A program made the translations under genes and the position numbers. Source: Paramarasmius palmivorus (taxonomy: Eukaryota; Basidiomycota; Agaricomycetes; Agaricales; Marasmiaceae). From it: a stretch of 64,000 bases of DNA. The notes under the pieces are model-generated. The model had not been told where the DNA came from and did not search any database. It saw nothing but the letters and a program-made list of their open reading frames with translations. Of the stretch, positions 12,621 to 24,618 are shown one piece after another; position 1 is the first letter of the stretch; every line of letters starts with the position of its first letter. The DNA is taken from assembly GCA_037176845.1 (NCBI GenBank), contig JAYKXP010000015.1:248001-312000 (forward strand), given 5' to 3'.

Positions 12621-14043
12621 TTTGTTATGGTGGGGAAGGGGCGAGACCGAAGCCACGTGGCGAAGCGGATGGTCACGAGCCTAGTCCCCAAGTCGTCCCT
12701 TCTTGACCTAGAATCATTACATACTTGCTAGTCCTGAACTTGTTCGCAACAAGCTTGCTCTAATCAACGTCCACTTTCTTTTGCCATCGCTACCTATATG
12801 ACAACACCACATTCGTCACTCGTTACTTTTGGGATGAACAAAGCGAGCAAACGTCAACGGGACCTTCCGCCATTTCCGCTCCTTCTGCAACCACCATGAT
12901 GGCTTAGTACCCTTTCACGGAAATTGATCACCTTGGACGATTTTCAGCGAGGAATACTTCGACTTACAAGACGGTCTCAGTCTGCTTTAGTAACTGGGTG
13001 TTCCCGGTACTGCGTTCTTTCCGTTGTCTTGGAGCAAGTCTTGAACGTTTAACTTTCTTTTAGGTATGGATCTCGTGGGCCATTATGCAACCGTAGTCGG
13101 GTTCACAAGAGAGCTGGATGGTCATGCAAGACCAAGAATTGCGGGCGATGAGACCCGGGACTAGGTGCGAAGTAGCCTCACGTTTGCTCTCTTTCGGTCC
13201 TGACTCCTTACAGGTTCCTAAACTTTACAGTTTCTGGGGAAGATCACGTTCCACGACTGATTCACTGTTTCGTTCCCTGTCGTATTTAGCGGGGTGCTTG
13301 CGGGAATGGTAACGATTTTTCGACTTGACGACACACGAAGCAACCAAACCCATCATCATGCAAGACATTTTCTCTATACTCAACGCCACGATCTTCCCGC
13401 TTCAGCTCGCGTCTGCTGATTTTTCCTGATGCACGTCCGAGACCAACGAAGAACATGTAAAGTTCTCGATATCGATGTCGGAGAAGGAACCTGCTAATGC
13501 GTAAAGTGGAATTAAAACTCATTTGATAACATGCTTTCTTCTCGTCTGGATTATGACTTCCTCGTTCACATCTACCAAGCTGTCAAGGTACAAAGGAATA
13601 GGGCAAGGTGAGCCGCATTCGTGACAGGGTTCATAGCCTGCACTGACATCAAATCCAGCGGAGCAAGCCTAACAGAACGCTACTCGTCCATGTCATGAAG
13701 CAAAACACAACTTCTTCCCCCGACCAACCTCTCACTCATGGGCAGGTCTTCGTTATCCATTGCACCCATGGAAGCGCGTAACTTTGTTTTGACGATCCTA
13801 TCTCAAATAGGCGGTCGTACACACAATCACGATCTTTGTTCACCTCGTATCTACTATCTCGGTGAACGTTTAGCGGGAATAACTCGCTCAGGTCGTCGAA
13901 GATGATATCGCTAGTCGCTCAACCTGGGTGCCTGACCGATCATCCTTCTCTTGGTGTTTGAAAGTAAAGCCCATAGTAGTCATTCCTAATGTAGATATGG
14001 GCGCACAATACATGGTAGTGGGACAGCAGCAAAATAACACCCA

Positions 14044-16770
14044 TTAGTTGGTAAAAAGCATACGGAATGTACGAATATAGAAGGGGGCACGGGCACGTTC
14101 GGCGCGGTACTGCACAGTAGTCAGCAAGACGTCCAGTTTGCTATGTACGATTAAGCTTACCTCCCGCATTTGTTCGACAGTATACCAGGTCTTGCGGCCA
14201 GTCTAGAGGATGAACGAGATGAGACAGTTCTGGCACCAAACATATGATGGGATACATACGTCGATGTCAATCTCGTGGGCACGGTATGGTCTTGTTCGTT
14301 TCCAGGCATATCCCATGACCCAGTTCGCAATGATGATGGGACCAGCGAGGAATGCCTCTGCGATATAATCAGCCAGGGACAGCAAAAAATGAGAGAAAAT
14401 ACGAACGGAAGAAACTTTCTGCTCTGTCTCCAGGGGAAAGGCCGTCAGAATCGACGGGCCAGATAGCCTGTCCGTATCTTGAGCGGAAGTCCGAGAAGAG
14501 GTTGTGGATACTACTTACAACGTAGAATTGAGCAATAAAGACAAGTACAATTAGGATAATGCCAGCCCATGAGCCATACACACCGCCAAGAGCCCTGAAA
14601 GGTAGCTCTTCGACGGAATGGCCTTGAACTTTCCACGCCCTGCGGAAACGTACGCTAAAGCAGATGTCATTTCGTTGCATTCTGATAACAACAATCAAAA
14701 GCGCTTACTGGCAAAGCAGAATGGAGCCCCAAGTGAAAAGGGTTGCGAGACCAGATATGGCGAGTAACCAATCAAACACTGTGTCACCCGCGGCCACCAC
14801 GTTAACGTAGGCAATGGGTGTGAACATGATAGTCACGATCATGGAAAACAAAGGTCGACTTGACTTGTCAACTAGAGAAGGGTGTATTAATTGGGTTTTA
14901 CATCGGATCAAATTCACACACAAAGACTGACCGTAGGTAAATATCTTTGGCGCATATCCAGTTTCTGCTAGCGCAGTCAATGTACGAGAGCCCGCGTAGA
15001 CACAACTCAAACTAATTGACATGACTGACACGCAGATCGTAGCGTTCACGACATCTAGTTGACGGTGAGAAAAAAGGATACATGCAAGGGTTATATCATC
15101 TCTTACGGTTAAAGCCATGGATTTTGGCGTTATCGAGAGCGATAACAAACGGAGAGGCGGCGGAGCCACTCCCTCCAAGGAGACGATCGTCAGTCCAAGG
15201 GACCAACAAACCAACCATGAGCAGAGAGGTGATATAGATAAGGGTCTACAACAAGGTGAATTCACATCAATTGAGCAAAACAACGGTAGGTGACTTACAA
15301 CACGCCAGAATGTACCCTTTACAGCGGCTGTAAAACCTCAGATTCAGCTTCTCTTTCAGCGGCTAGGGGCGAGTCTTATTACCTGGCATAGTTGCACGAG
15401 GGTTGGGCGTTTCGCTGGCGGCGATACCGACTATCTCAGTTCCGGCTTGCGCAGTATGTCAGCCGACTGATAACTAAATATAGAGAGATAGCAATAAGGA
15501 CTCACTGAAAGCAAAAGCGGCTGCATGGGAACGCAATCAGTACGCATCACCTATCAACCCGTAAGATGCATACCTGTAACGAACACGGCACAAAGACCCG
15601 GGAAGCCGTTGGCGAATCCTCCTGGGTCGTAGAAATTCTTTGCCCCGATGTAATGATTGTACTCGCCGTCGGAAGGTCCCCCGCCTGAGTTTGAGAATAA
15701 GTCAGCATTTCTTATGGCTTTGCAAGTCAGGAACCACTCACCGCACACGCAAACGATACCGATGATAACGAAGATTATCACGACGACGAGTTTCAAGAAT
15801 GATGCCCAAAACTCTTCTTCGGCGTATCCCAGCGTACCGAATACGCACAGTATAACTTTATCAAAGTCAGTTGAACGTGCTAAAATACAGGTTCAAGAAA
15901 CTTACTCGTTGCGACCCAGAATATTGTAATCAGACCGGCGATTGGAATGGTGTCTCCTGACCAGTATTGCACCGTGGTTCCGGCGACTGTGACTTCAAGA
16001 GGTAATGTGCATGCCCATTGTAGGTAGTAGTTCCATCCCATTGCAAAAGCGAAACCCGGATCGAGGAACCTATTAGCCAAGGTGTAGAAACCACCAGACA
16101 ATGGATAGAGAATAGACATCTCTCCCAAAGCCTATTCGGGAAATGAGAACACGAGTTGGGAGCTGAGGCGAACACTGACTTGCGTGACATTTATCATCAT
16201 CGCCCCAATGACTTTGGAATGAATCAGCTTAGATGTGAATGATCAGGGTTTTCTTTGCTCACTTATCCATGCAATGAGAACCCCCGCTGGACCTCCGACA
16301 CTGTTGACCGTTTAGCGCTGCACCGTGTGATCGGGGGAAGCGTTCCTCACCGAAGCGCTGATCCTGAACCAACGAAAAGACCGGTCCCAATGCTTCCACC
16401 TGAAAGAAGAGGTTGATCAACGCCGGCATGTAGCATCACCACAGGTTGACGTACCGACTGCAATCATCTGAAGATGTCGGGGCTTCATTTTGGCTTGAAG
16501 CATTGGTGCCTCCGCTCTCAATCTTTCTATCTCCTCGGGTGTAAGGTCTCCTGAAACTATCAGACCACTATATCGAACATCCTATCAGAATGAGGAAAGA
16601 AAAAAGGCGAACGAAACTCACCCTGTCGTGCCGGGAGCTCTTTTGAAACTCTCCAGCGACAGACCCACTCGTGTCCATATCGATTCCTTGGATGGATCAT
16701 AGAACTCGATGTGACCGGAAGAAGTGCTCTCCACGTCCCCGGTGATTTTCTCCTTTTCGACGTTGGCCAT
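14044..16770 (-). CDS. Amino-acid permease (APC superfamily, YAT type)
   Basis: Plasma-membrane proton-coupled amino-acid importer of the fungal general permease family. The N-terminal tail (MANVEKEKITGDVEST, from 16770) is followed after an intron by TPEEIERLRAEAPMLQAKMK. Then comes the family hallmark RHLQMIAVGGSIGTGLFVGSG, spread over several exons, then FLDPGFAFAMGWNYYLQW, further membrane helices, the exon TALAETGYAPKIF, and NWVMGYAWKRTRPYRAHEID near the end. The tail is TGRKTWYTVEQMRE then YRAERARAPFYIRTFRML, stopping at 14044. About twelve introns are needed, and those I checked keep phase. The length and cytosolic ends fit the family. Which amino acids it carries cannot be told. Confidence 0.93.
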
Positions 16771-18453
16771 GATGAGGGGAGGGCGTGAAAAAGGTTGAAA
16801 CCCCGTCGTTTCGTTTATATTTATGCAGACGGGAACCATCATACAGATTCGTTCCTACATTCAAATCTTCTTGATCCACATGGACACCTTTCGAACCCGG
16901 CCCTTTTTTGGGCAGCTCCTCGTACCCCTTGATTGAGTTGTTACGATAATTCAATCGTTATCGTGGACACCACGAATAGAGTCGCATGATTGCGGAAAAC
17001 AGGACGAGTATGGAACTGACCACCGATTTCGGGCTATGAATTCGCGGTCAAATACGAATTTATCCGCTCCATCCACATCACAGAAATGTCATAGCCCGCC
17101 GGTCTTTCCAGTCCCGTAATGTGCCACTGTGACTGAGAGAACCGACTACGAATCTACGAGATCCGCTTACGCTCCGAAGCTCCAAAAACGGGTTCACTGA
17201 TATGTTCGAGTGTACAGCAGGCCGAACAGTTTCTAGTCGCTGAAGCGCTGAAGTGCTAACAAGTTGGTGTTGATCTGCGCGGGACAGCATCATATGCATC
17301 CGTGTCTAGGTTCCCATTCGTTTCAATCTTGATCCAGGCAAGGTCCGTGGCGTCGTAGACGTAAACCCTTTCGTCAATTCAAGAAAAGATGGTTGAGAAG
17401 AACTTCGTATGATCTCAGATCTGTAAATAACATGTGTCGTGTCGTTCAGAGTCAGGAAACAGAAGATCAACAAAGGCAACGTACCACTGGGTCAGTGTGA
17501 ACAGTGAAGAACGAATGCATCACGTCTCCCACGATGTACTTACCTGACCCGGCCTTCTCCGGAGTCCTGTCCTTCCCCTCTTCCACCGATAACCTTTCCA
17601 TTCCTATTGACTCGATTTATGCGCGCCTGGGTTGCCGCAGGCACTGATGCATTACTGATGACTTGTCCTCAAAGATATTTATCTTGCAGTGGCTGCAAAA
17701 AACCAGCACTTTTTTGCCAGGCTTTGCAGCCTTGTTGACCAAACCGCTCTTCAACTTGAACTCCGTGGATATCTGGGCATTTTCGACGATCCTTCCTCGG
17801 CCTATATCATCATGGGCTCAGCATTCACAATCACCGCACCAACCACCCTTGATGAAAATGCAACAATCATGATGAAGCCAAGCGAAACTTGCTTCCCCGC
17901 CGGAAGATTAAACCTTCATTGAGGCAGATATCGATATAACATTGGCTTGGCGGTCGAATTGCTGTATAAGTCTCTCTCGTAACTGCTAGCGGACAAAGCT
18001 GTTTGGGCGCAAGGCACAAACGTTACTGCGGAGCGCACACCTCGTCAGCGCGACATCACCAGCTAGGCCCAGCTGAGGCTAGCACACCTTCAACGGCCTC
18101 AATCCCTCACAACCGGATCACTCCACTTTCCTAACAAGTGTTGCTGCATCTTAGAGCACAAACCCCGACCATATCGGTTATGGGTATAGATATTAATCAT
18201 ATACACCCCATGCATCACGTTCGGGAGTAGATGATTGGAATACCTATAAACAAGGCCATAAAAATACAAGCTTGCCTAGAATGGAGAGTGAACATGTAAG
18301 ATACGAACATATGAAATCAAGAAGTCAAAACAATCGTCCAAGTGAAAACAATATAGTGTGATTTAAGTAAAAGTGCTTCCTGCATGAAAATCAACATGTG
18401 AACGTAAACATGGAAGAGCCTGAACGTGCATAATGACATCGGTCCGACACAAC
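16771..18453. other. Intergenic stretch between two minus-strand genes
   Basis: Contains the promoter of the permease and the 3' UTR of Atg4. A 77-codon open frame on the plus strand (17689-17922, beginning MAAKNQHFFARLCSL) reads somewhat protein-like, but I see no splice context, motif or promoter and do not call it. Nothing else is recognised. Confidence 0.4.
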
Positions 18454-21400
18454 CTATCTCGACTTGTCTCGTTCGCTCTCATTCCACTCATCTGTCAAGA
18501 TCCCCTTAATGCCACCACTTTGCGTCCGACCTCCATCTCGAGCCCTCGCTGTGTGCATCCTCTTCTCTCGTTGCTCTTTCCCTGCATCGACGTCACCAGA
18601 GGAGGAGGATGGACCTGACCAACCCGCCGAACCATTGTCTCCAACTGGAAAAGGGAAGGATTCCTTGGATGGTGGTGAGGGAACCTTTATCTTCGGCACA
18701 GGTACCGGTTGTTGGTCGTGATGTTTCTTTTTCTTCTTCTTCGTAGATCCAGATCCGGTCGATCCACTCGATTTGCTCTTTGCCAAGGGAGGAACAACAA
18801 CGAGACTATCGGTGCCTTGCTGGTGTTGCATCTGGGATTGTTGAGTAGGTTGTGGGGTGAGCATGGGAGAGGAAAGCGATGGATCAACCCAGTCATCTTC
18901 GATGTCATCGCTCTCCTGCGAAGGCTCTCGGTGCAAGGCGTCGTCCTCGACACCTTTAGCATTGACGTCAAACTTGGTCGTAATTGGACCTGGGGTAATT
19001 GGATCCACTGGGTCCTCCTCCGTGTCAACTTCCTCGCTTCTACCCCTCTCGCTTCCAACACGGTTACTACTATGCTGACTGCGGCTCGATACCGAGGCGG
19101 ATGTAGACCTTGTGTCAAAGAATTGTTCGGATGCTTCATCGTCTTCGACTTCATCGCGTAGTTGGTCCTCATCGTCATCATCCAAATCCATACTGTCGGC
19201 AATATCCTCGGGGTCCGAGATGGACTCAAGACCCATGTTGTCATCGGAGTCGCTAGGCCATGTAGGTGGCTCGTCTTGGATTGAAAATATTGTCCGAGGA
19301 AGCTGTAGGTGAAGAAATGAAGTGAACACGTCAATATCCGCATGTCAAGATGAGAGATGGCAAGATATAGAGGGCCTAAGCAAGAGAAATACTTACCTCT
19401 CCAACTCTCCTCCTAAAGTCATTCCAGTCCGCCTCATTCTTGCACAAGAAACCAATCAACATGCTGGGATCCAGCCCACTCAACGGCATCTTTCGCACCC
19501 GCTCGCAGTGAAAGGTCTTAAGTTCTGTGGGACTGTAGGCCGAGATGTAGTGCTCTTGGATAGGATCCAGGCCCGAACTATGCGGTCTATCACCGCCGCC
19601 CATGAGCTCGCTGACATCCATCTCGGATGTGTTGCTGGCGTCAATACTGCTACTGGGTGTAATGAGGACCGGCGACTCTGTTCTGGACGGTGACACGGAA
19701 TGCGTGATATCCTCCGAGGATGGTACACGGGAACCCTCTTGGCCGGAACTAGATGCTGAGGCGGAGGTCGAAGAGGAATACGCTTTCTGTAAGGGACTCG
19801 GTGACGTGGGCGCATGGTAAGAAAATGTCGACGACCCTGTTGTTCGGACCGAAGAAGGGGAAGTGGGTGTCACGACCCGTTTCATAGCACTTCCCCGAGG
19901 TGAAGATACGGTTCCAGGCGACGACCGAGAGCCTTTCTTATCCTCCTTCGACTCTCCCTTCTGTCTGGTGTTCCTATCTCTGGATCTATCTCGTTCACGA
20001 GCATAGTCCGCCTCAGGTGTCCGGTTAGCCGTCGTAGAGAAGCCAGAACCACGACCCTCTGCAGTAGGCGGCGTTCTGAGTGGGACGGTTGGCCTGGCAT
20101 GATGTGGATCCAGGTAGAATAAGTTATCTGCTTGCGAGCCGACAAAATAATACGATGAGCTAGGTCGGCCACCAGCAATTCCGACGGATTGGGGAAAGGT
20201 ATACAAGATCTAATGAAAAGTTGAATCAAAACATTGACGCTAGACTTTCATAAGCCTACGTACCCTGATGGTATCATAATAAATAGGATTTACTCCATCT
20301 AGTCCAAGCCTGATTCCGAGGAGCAGCAGGACTGGACGGTCACCCCATGACTTGGTGGTAGGATTGTGTCGACGTCTTCCTATTGACGATGCAGCGAATG
20401 AAGATCCTCCTAAAGGGTATGAGCCAAGTTGATATTACAAAAAAAGGATACGTACCAGACCCTGCGGGCGCAGTAGTTGAAGAGTGGGAGACAGCGAAAA
20501 CATCAGTTTGGAAAAGCATCCCATCTGTAGCAACAGAGACGCCCATTCCGCATTGGGGAAACGCATGAACTAGAGTCCTGGGCATCGCAAATTGTCAGGA
20601 AGACTGCGCCGGCATCTATCGTTCGGAACACTTACTTGATCGCTCCCGCGGCAGTGCTTGGTCCAAACCATTGTCCGACATCCTTTCCGAGCTCCTTGCC
20701 AGCTAGTGCCATACGGTGCACGCTAAAAGGAGCTTCCGGCGAGGGTGTATCCAAGAACCATGTCACGATCTGGACATATTTAGCATAAGACTCGGTAGGT
20801 ATAGGTGAGGGCGGACGGCGCCAATCTGTTGCCGCTGTTAGGTGACCAACTATAACGCACAGGGACAAAAGCTTACCTCTACCCAGCCACATGAAGACCA
20901 ATGCATTTGCCAGCAAACTTTGTCCAGTTCGGAGCATGCAACCCCATCCTGAATCACTTGTCCAACCACGCTCCTTCTCGCCTCCTAGACCAGGTATGCC
21001 CCAGCCCCATTTCTTTCCAGAAGAACTTGGGCTTGTGGGTACAATGTTGGAGCTGGATATGCTCCGGACACTGTAGCTAGAGTCGCTCTTGAATGTATCG
21101 ACGTAGCTAACATTACTGGCCGGAGAATCGCAGCAGAAGATAGCGGGCAAAGGAAGGTCGGCCAGATTTGTGTCCCTGATCGGCGTAAATTGGGACCGGT
21201 ATGTTAGCCACACCTTGCTTGTAAAGTCGGAATAAAACTCCGGGGGCCAGTTAGCGCCAGGGTGCTTCTGATTGGGATTGGCCGGTGTTGCTGTTGGGGC
21301 TGAAGAAATGGAGGATGACAGCGAAGAAGAGAGTGCGGCAGATTGAGAAGGAGATGCGGATCGTGAAGAAGGAGGCTGTGACTGTGAAAGAGAGGATTGT

Positions 21401-22290
21401 GAAGGAGAATGTTTGTGGGAATGTTTCGTGCTCGTTGATCTGAAAGACGAGGGTGGCGAACCGTGAGACTTAGATTTGGAATCTATAGATGTTCTCCCGC
21501 CTGGCGCCTCGCCCTGTAGAGGTGGAGGTGTAGGCGGCGGGGGTTCGTAGCCTTTATGTTGCACACCTAACAACCATATTGGATCGAGGCATTTGTCGGG
21601 CGTTGCATCGCTGTCCAAAAGATACCTCATTGCTTTGTCGAGGTGACCTTTGCCATGTTTTGCGACGGTCATAAGGGCTGATGCACCAACCATTTTGCCC
21701 TTGGAATTGGGGGATGAAGAGCCGCTGGTATTGTGCATATGTGGGTTTAGGAGGCTGGGAAGAGACAGATCGGTAGACGAAGAACTGAACGTGTGTGAGA
21801 ACCAGCCCGACAGACGTGTTGGGAGATCGCTCATACGAGGGGATGTAGATGTATGGGAGTGGGTATAGGATGGTGACGATTGTGATATAGCATTTTCAGA
21901 CCCGCTTGTCGGCCGGTCAGGGCGCGTTCTTGAACGAGGAATAGGAACAGATGGTGTCGAGGGTGCCTCGACGATGATGGCAGGCTCCTCTGGGTCTCCC
22001 AGCGTCCTATCTTCTTCGACTGGAGGGCTCTTGTCCTTCTTGCCGACAAGAAACCTACTGCTTTTCCGGGGACCTTTGGAACTGGAGGCGGGCGTGGCTA
22101 ATACCTGACTGGAATCGTCTGATGGGGTATTGGAGCTGCTTTCAGCAGCGTTGTACAACGAGTCGTTAACTGATTTAGATCTATCTCGAGTAGCTGACTT
22201 CTGAAGGAATTTGGGCAGTTTGGAGGAATTATTTGAGGGTATCGGTGAAGATGGTGATGGCGTGTGTCGCGAATTCTTGTTGTTAGACAT
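18454..22290 (-). CDS. ATG4: Autophagy cysteine protease Atg4
   Basis: Cleaves the C-terminus of Atg8 before lipidation and delipidates Atg8-PE, acting in the cytosol during autophagosome formation (family knowledge). Peptidase C54 features are clear: [16 protein letters not shown], then the catalytic Cys in [18 protein letters not shown]. Next come [18 protein letters not shown] and [16 protein letters not shown]. The Asp-His pair sits in [11 protein letters not shown]. Unlike compact homologues (about 400-500 residues), this one carries a roughly 330-residue Ser-rich N-terminal extension, a Ser/Arg-rich insertion after the Asp-His motif, and a long acidic then Lys-rich C-terminal tail, giving over 1,000 residues. 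An aromatic-acidic [10 protein letters not shown] stretch interrupts the core. The start at 22290 ([13 protein letters not shown]) is preferred; an in-frame ATG at 22353 would add 21 residues. Confidence 0.95.
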
Positions 22291-23911
22291 TATGAACTGA
22301 TTCTGAAGGTTAAAAAGCAAAACGTTTTCAGCATGGAACATGTCAATACACATGGATACGAGAACACACCTGTTGAGACGTAATGACCAAATGCTTGATT
22401 TCTCCCTACAAGTCGTTTGCGCTGCGTTTGCTACTGTTTAGCCCGATAGTTTCCGTGCTCGTAAAATGTTCTGGTCTTGCTCGTCACGTCAGATACTCTG
22501 CGGCTCCCCCGACTGTCACCAGTCCCGAGTTGAGCTTTCCCAGGAAGACCTAAGCTAGAAAAAAACCCACCAGCGTCAAGAAAATGGCTGTAGTTCTGTG
22601 CAGGGACAAGAAAGGTGAATCTTGAGACCAAATTCGACCAGAAATTGTGGCCCAGTCAAGTACTGTCGAGTACGAGGATGACCAGAATGTGTGACGGGTG
22701 AGTCACGCCGCGTTACTTGCGACTCTGTTCTGGGAGATTCCTTCTTTCGACTTGACTCGGCTCTGTTATTGTCCCACTTGTCCCTCTAATTCCTAATGGC
22801 GTTCTGGCCGACTGAAGCACCCTCTTGACAACTGCAAAAAGCTGCAAGATTGGCACTGACTGGTAGTGAAAATTTACTCTCCGATGCTCCACAGACCACA
22901 AATGGGCACATATCCACGTTTCATCATTCCTGCGATTTCAAATTTCCTGTGGCTTCATCCACGATTCGACAAAGTGATGAACTTACAAAACAAGCGGAAT
23001 TCAGAATCATACTCACTAGATACTAAAGCTGTCTTCTGGTCTGGTTGCTTTCGGCTCGCTGATTGAACCCCGACATCTTTCCCGATCCCGAAATTCGCCC
23101 CGTTCTATTTGCATTCCCCGAATCGCAACAGCTTGATGGAGGACCTATATCTCGAATCCGAAGTCTTCTGGAAAAACTCTGGCGCATTGCCCTAGGCGCA
23201 ACAGCATAATTCTGTTAGCTGTCGTATCCGGCTACTCACGTTCCTGTTCAGCTCTGTACCTCCTCGTTACCCGCGACACACAAAAGACTGTACCCGCAAT
23301 CACCGCAAGCATTCTCTCAAATCCCATGACAACTGGCTGATGCCACTGGCCCGTTCAACGTTCGCCTCACTACAGCTATATACCATGTGGACGGCCAGGC
23401 CTTCTTCGCTTCTTGGAATGCGCACTGCCGGGCTCACCGTTCCAAGTCCTGAAAGTGATATCTCGATATCGTAGATAACAAACGTGCGTGTTGTTCTTAG
23501 CATGAGGAGCCGAGAGCTAACACACATGTCAATATGTCGCATGATAGGTTCTTGTCAGCAAAATCACTGATTCACTCTTAGCTCGAAGTCGTTACAAGCG
23601 CATGTTGGCTAACACCTTTGCCTTGCGTTGAAAGGAGGAGAAAGATTTAAAGCGGTAGCAAATGTGAAATGTCAATGCGCTACCGATATCTTTGCAACTT
23701 ATCACATCTTGCACCATATGGGCTGGTACTCTTATGCCTATACCTATCGTTCATTACTCCGACAAAAACAGTCATAGTACGTCTATCACGGCAACTCTGG
23801 ACATGCTCCACAACGACCATGCAACCCCACAAATCAAACGAATTTGTGTCCACATTGAAACTCAAGCATGTGCATGACTTGGAACTAGTCCACATGGGGA
23901 GACAGATATCA
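22291..23911. other. Divergent intergenic region between ATG4 and the ribonuclease gene
   Basis: No gene is supported. It should contain the promoters of both neighbours. Short open frames on both strands lack motifs or splice logic. Confidence 0.45.
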
Positions 23912-23918
23912 TATAAAA
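23912..23918 (+). promoter_or_regulatory. TATA box of the ribonuclease gene
   Basis: TATAAAA, 65-71 nt before the ATG at 23983. It supports this as the start of a strongly transcribed short gene. Confidence 0.6.
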
Positions 23919-23982
23919 CCATGGATTCGCCTATGCATAGCTACCAGTCCTCGGCTCTGCTCAACGCTGCATCAACTCCAGT

Positions 23983-24581
<599 letters not shown>

Positions 24582-24618
24582 TAAGTATGAAGCGCAATGC
24601 TGTAAACCAGGAAGGCTA

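Larger units (their letters stand above)
10291..14043. other. Gene-poor stretch
   Basis: No gene could be supported on either strand. Open frames here are short, lack consistent splice signals and show no motifs. The stretch contains two small tandem repeats (12453-12482 and 12588-12620), listed separately. Further degraded Gly/Asn-like peptides may continue to about 10.9 kb. The right end should contain the 3' UTR of the permease. Confidence 0.4.

Noticed and set aside
18687..19343. Long open frames on both strands in this segment
   Set aside because: Shadows of the low-complexity acidic tail of Atg4, whose frame is fixed by the upstream conserved exons.
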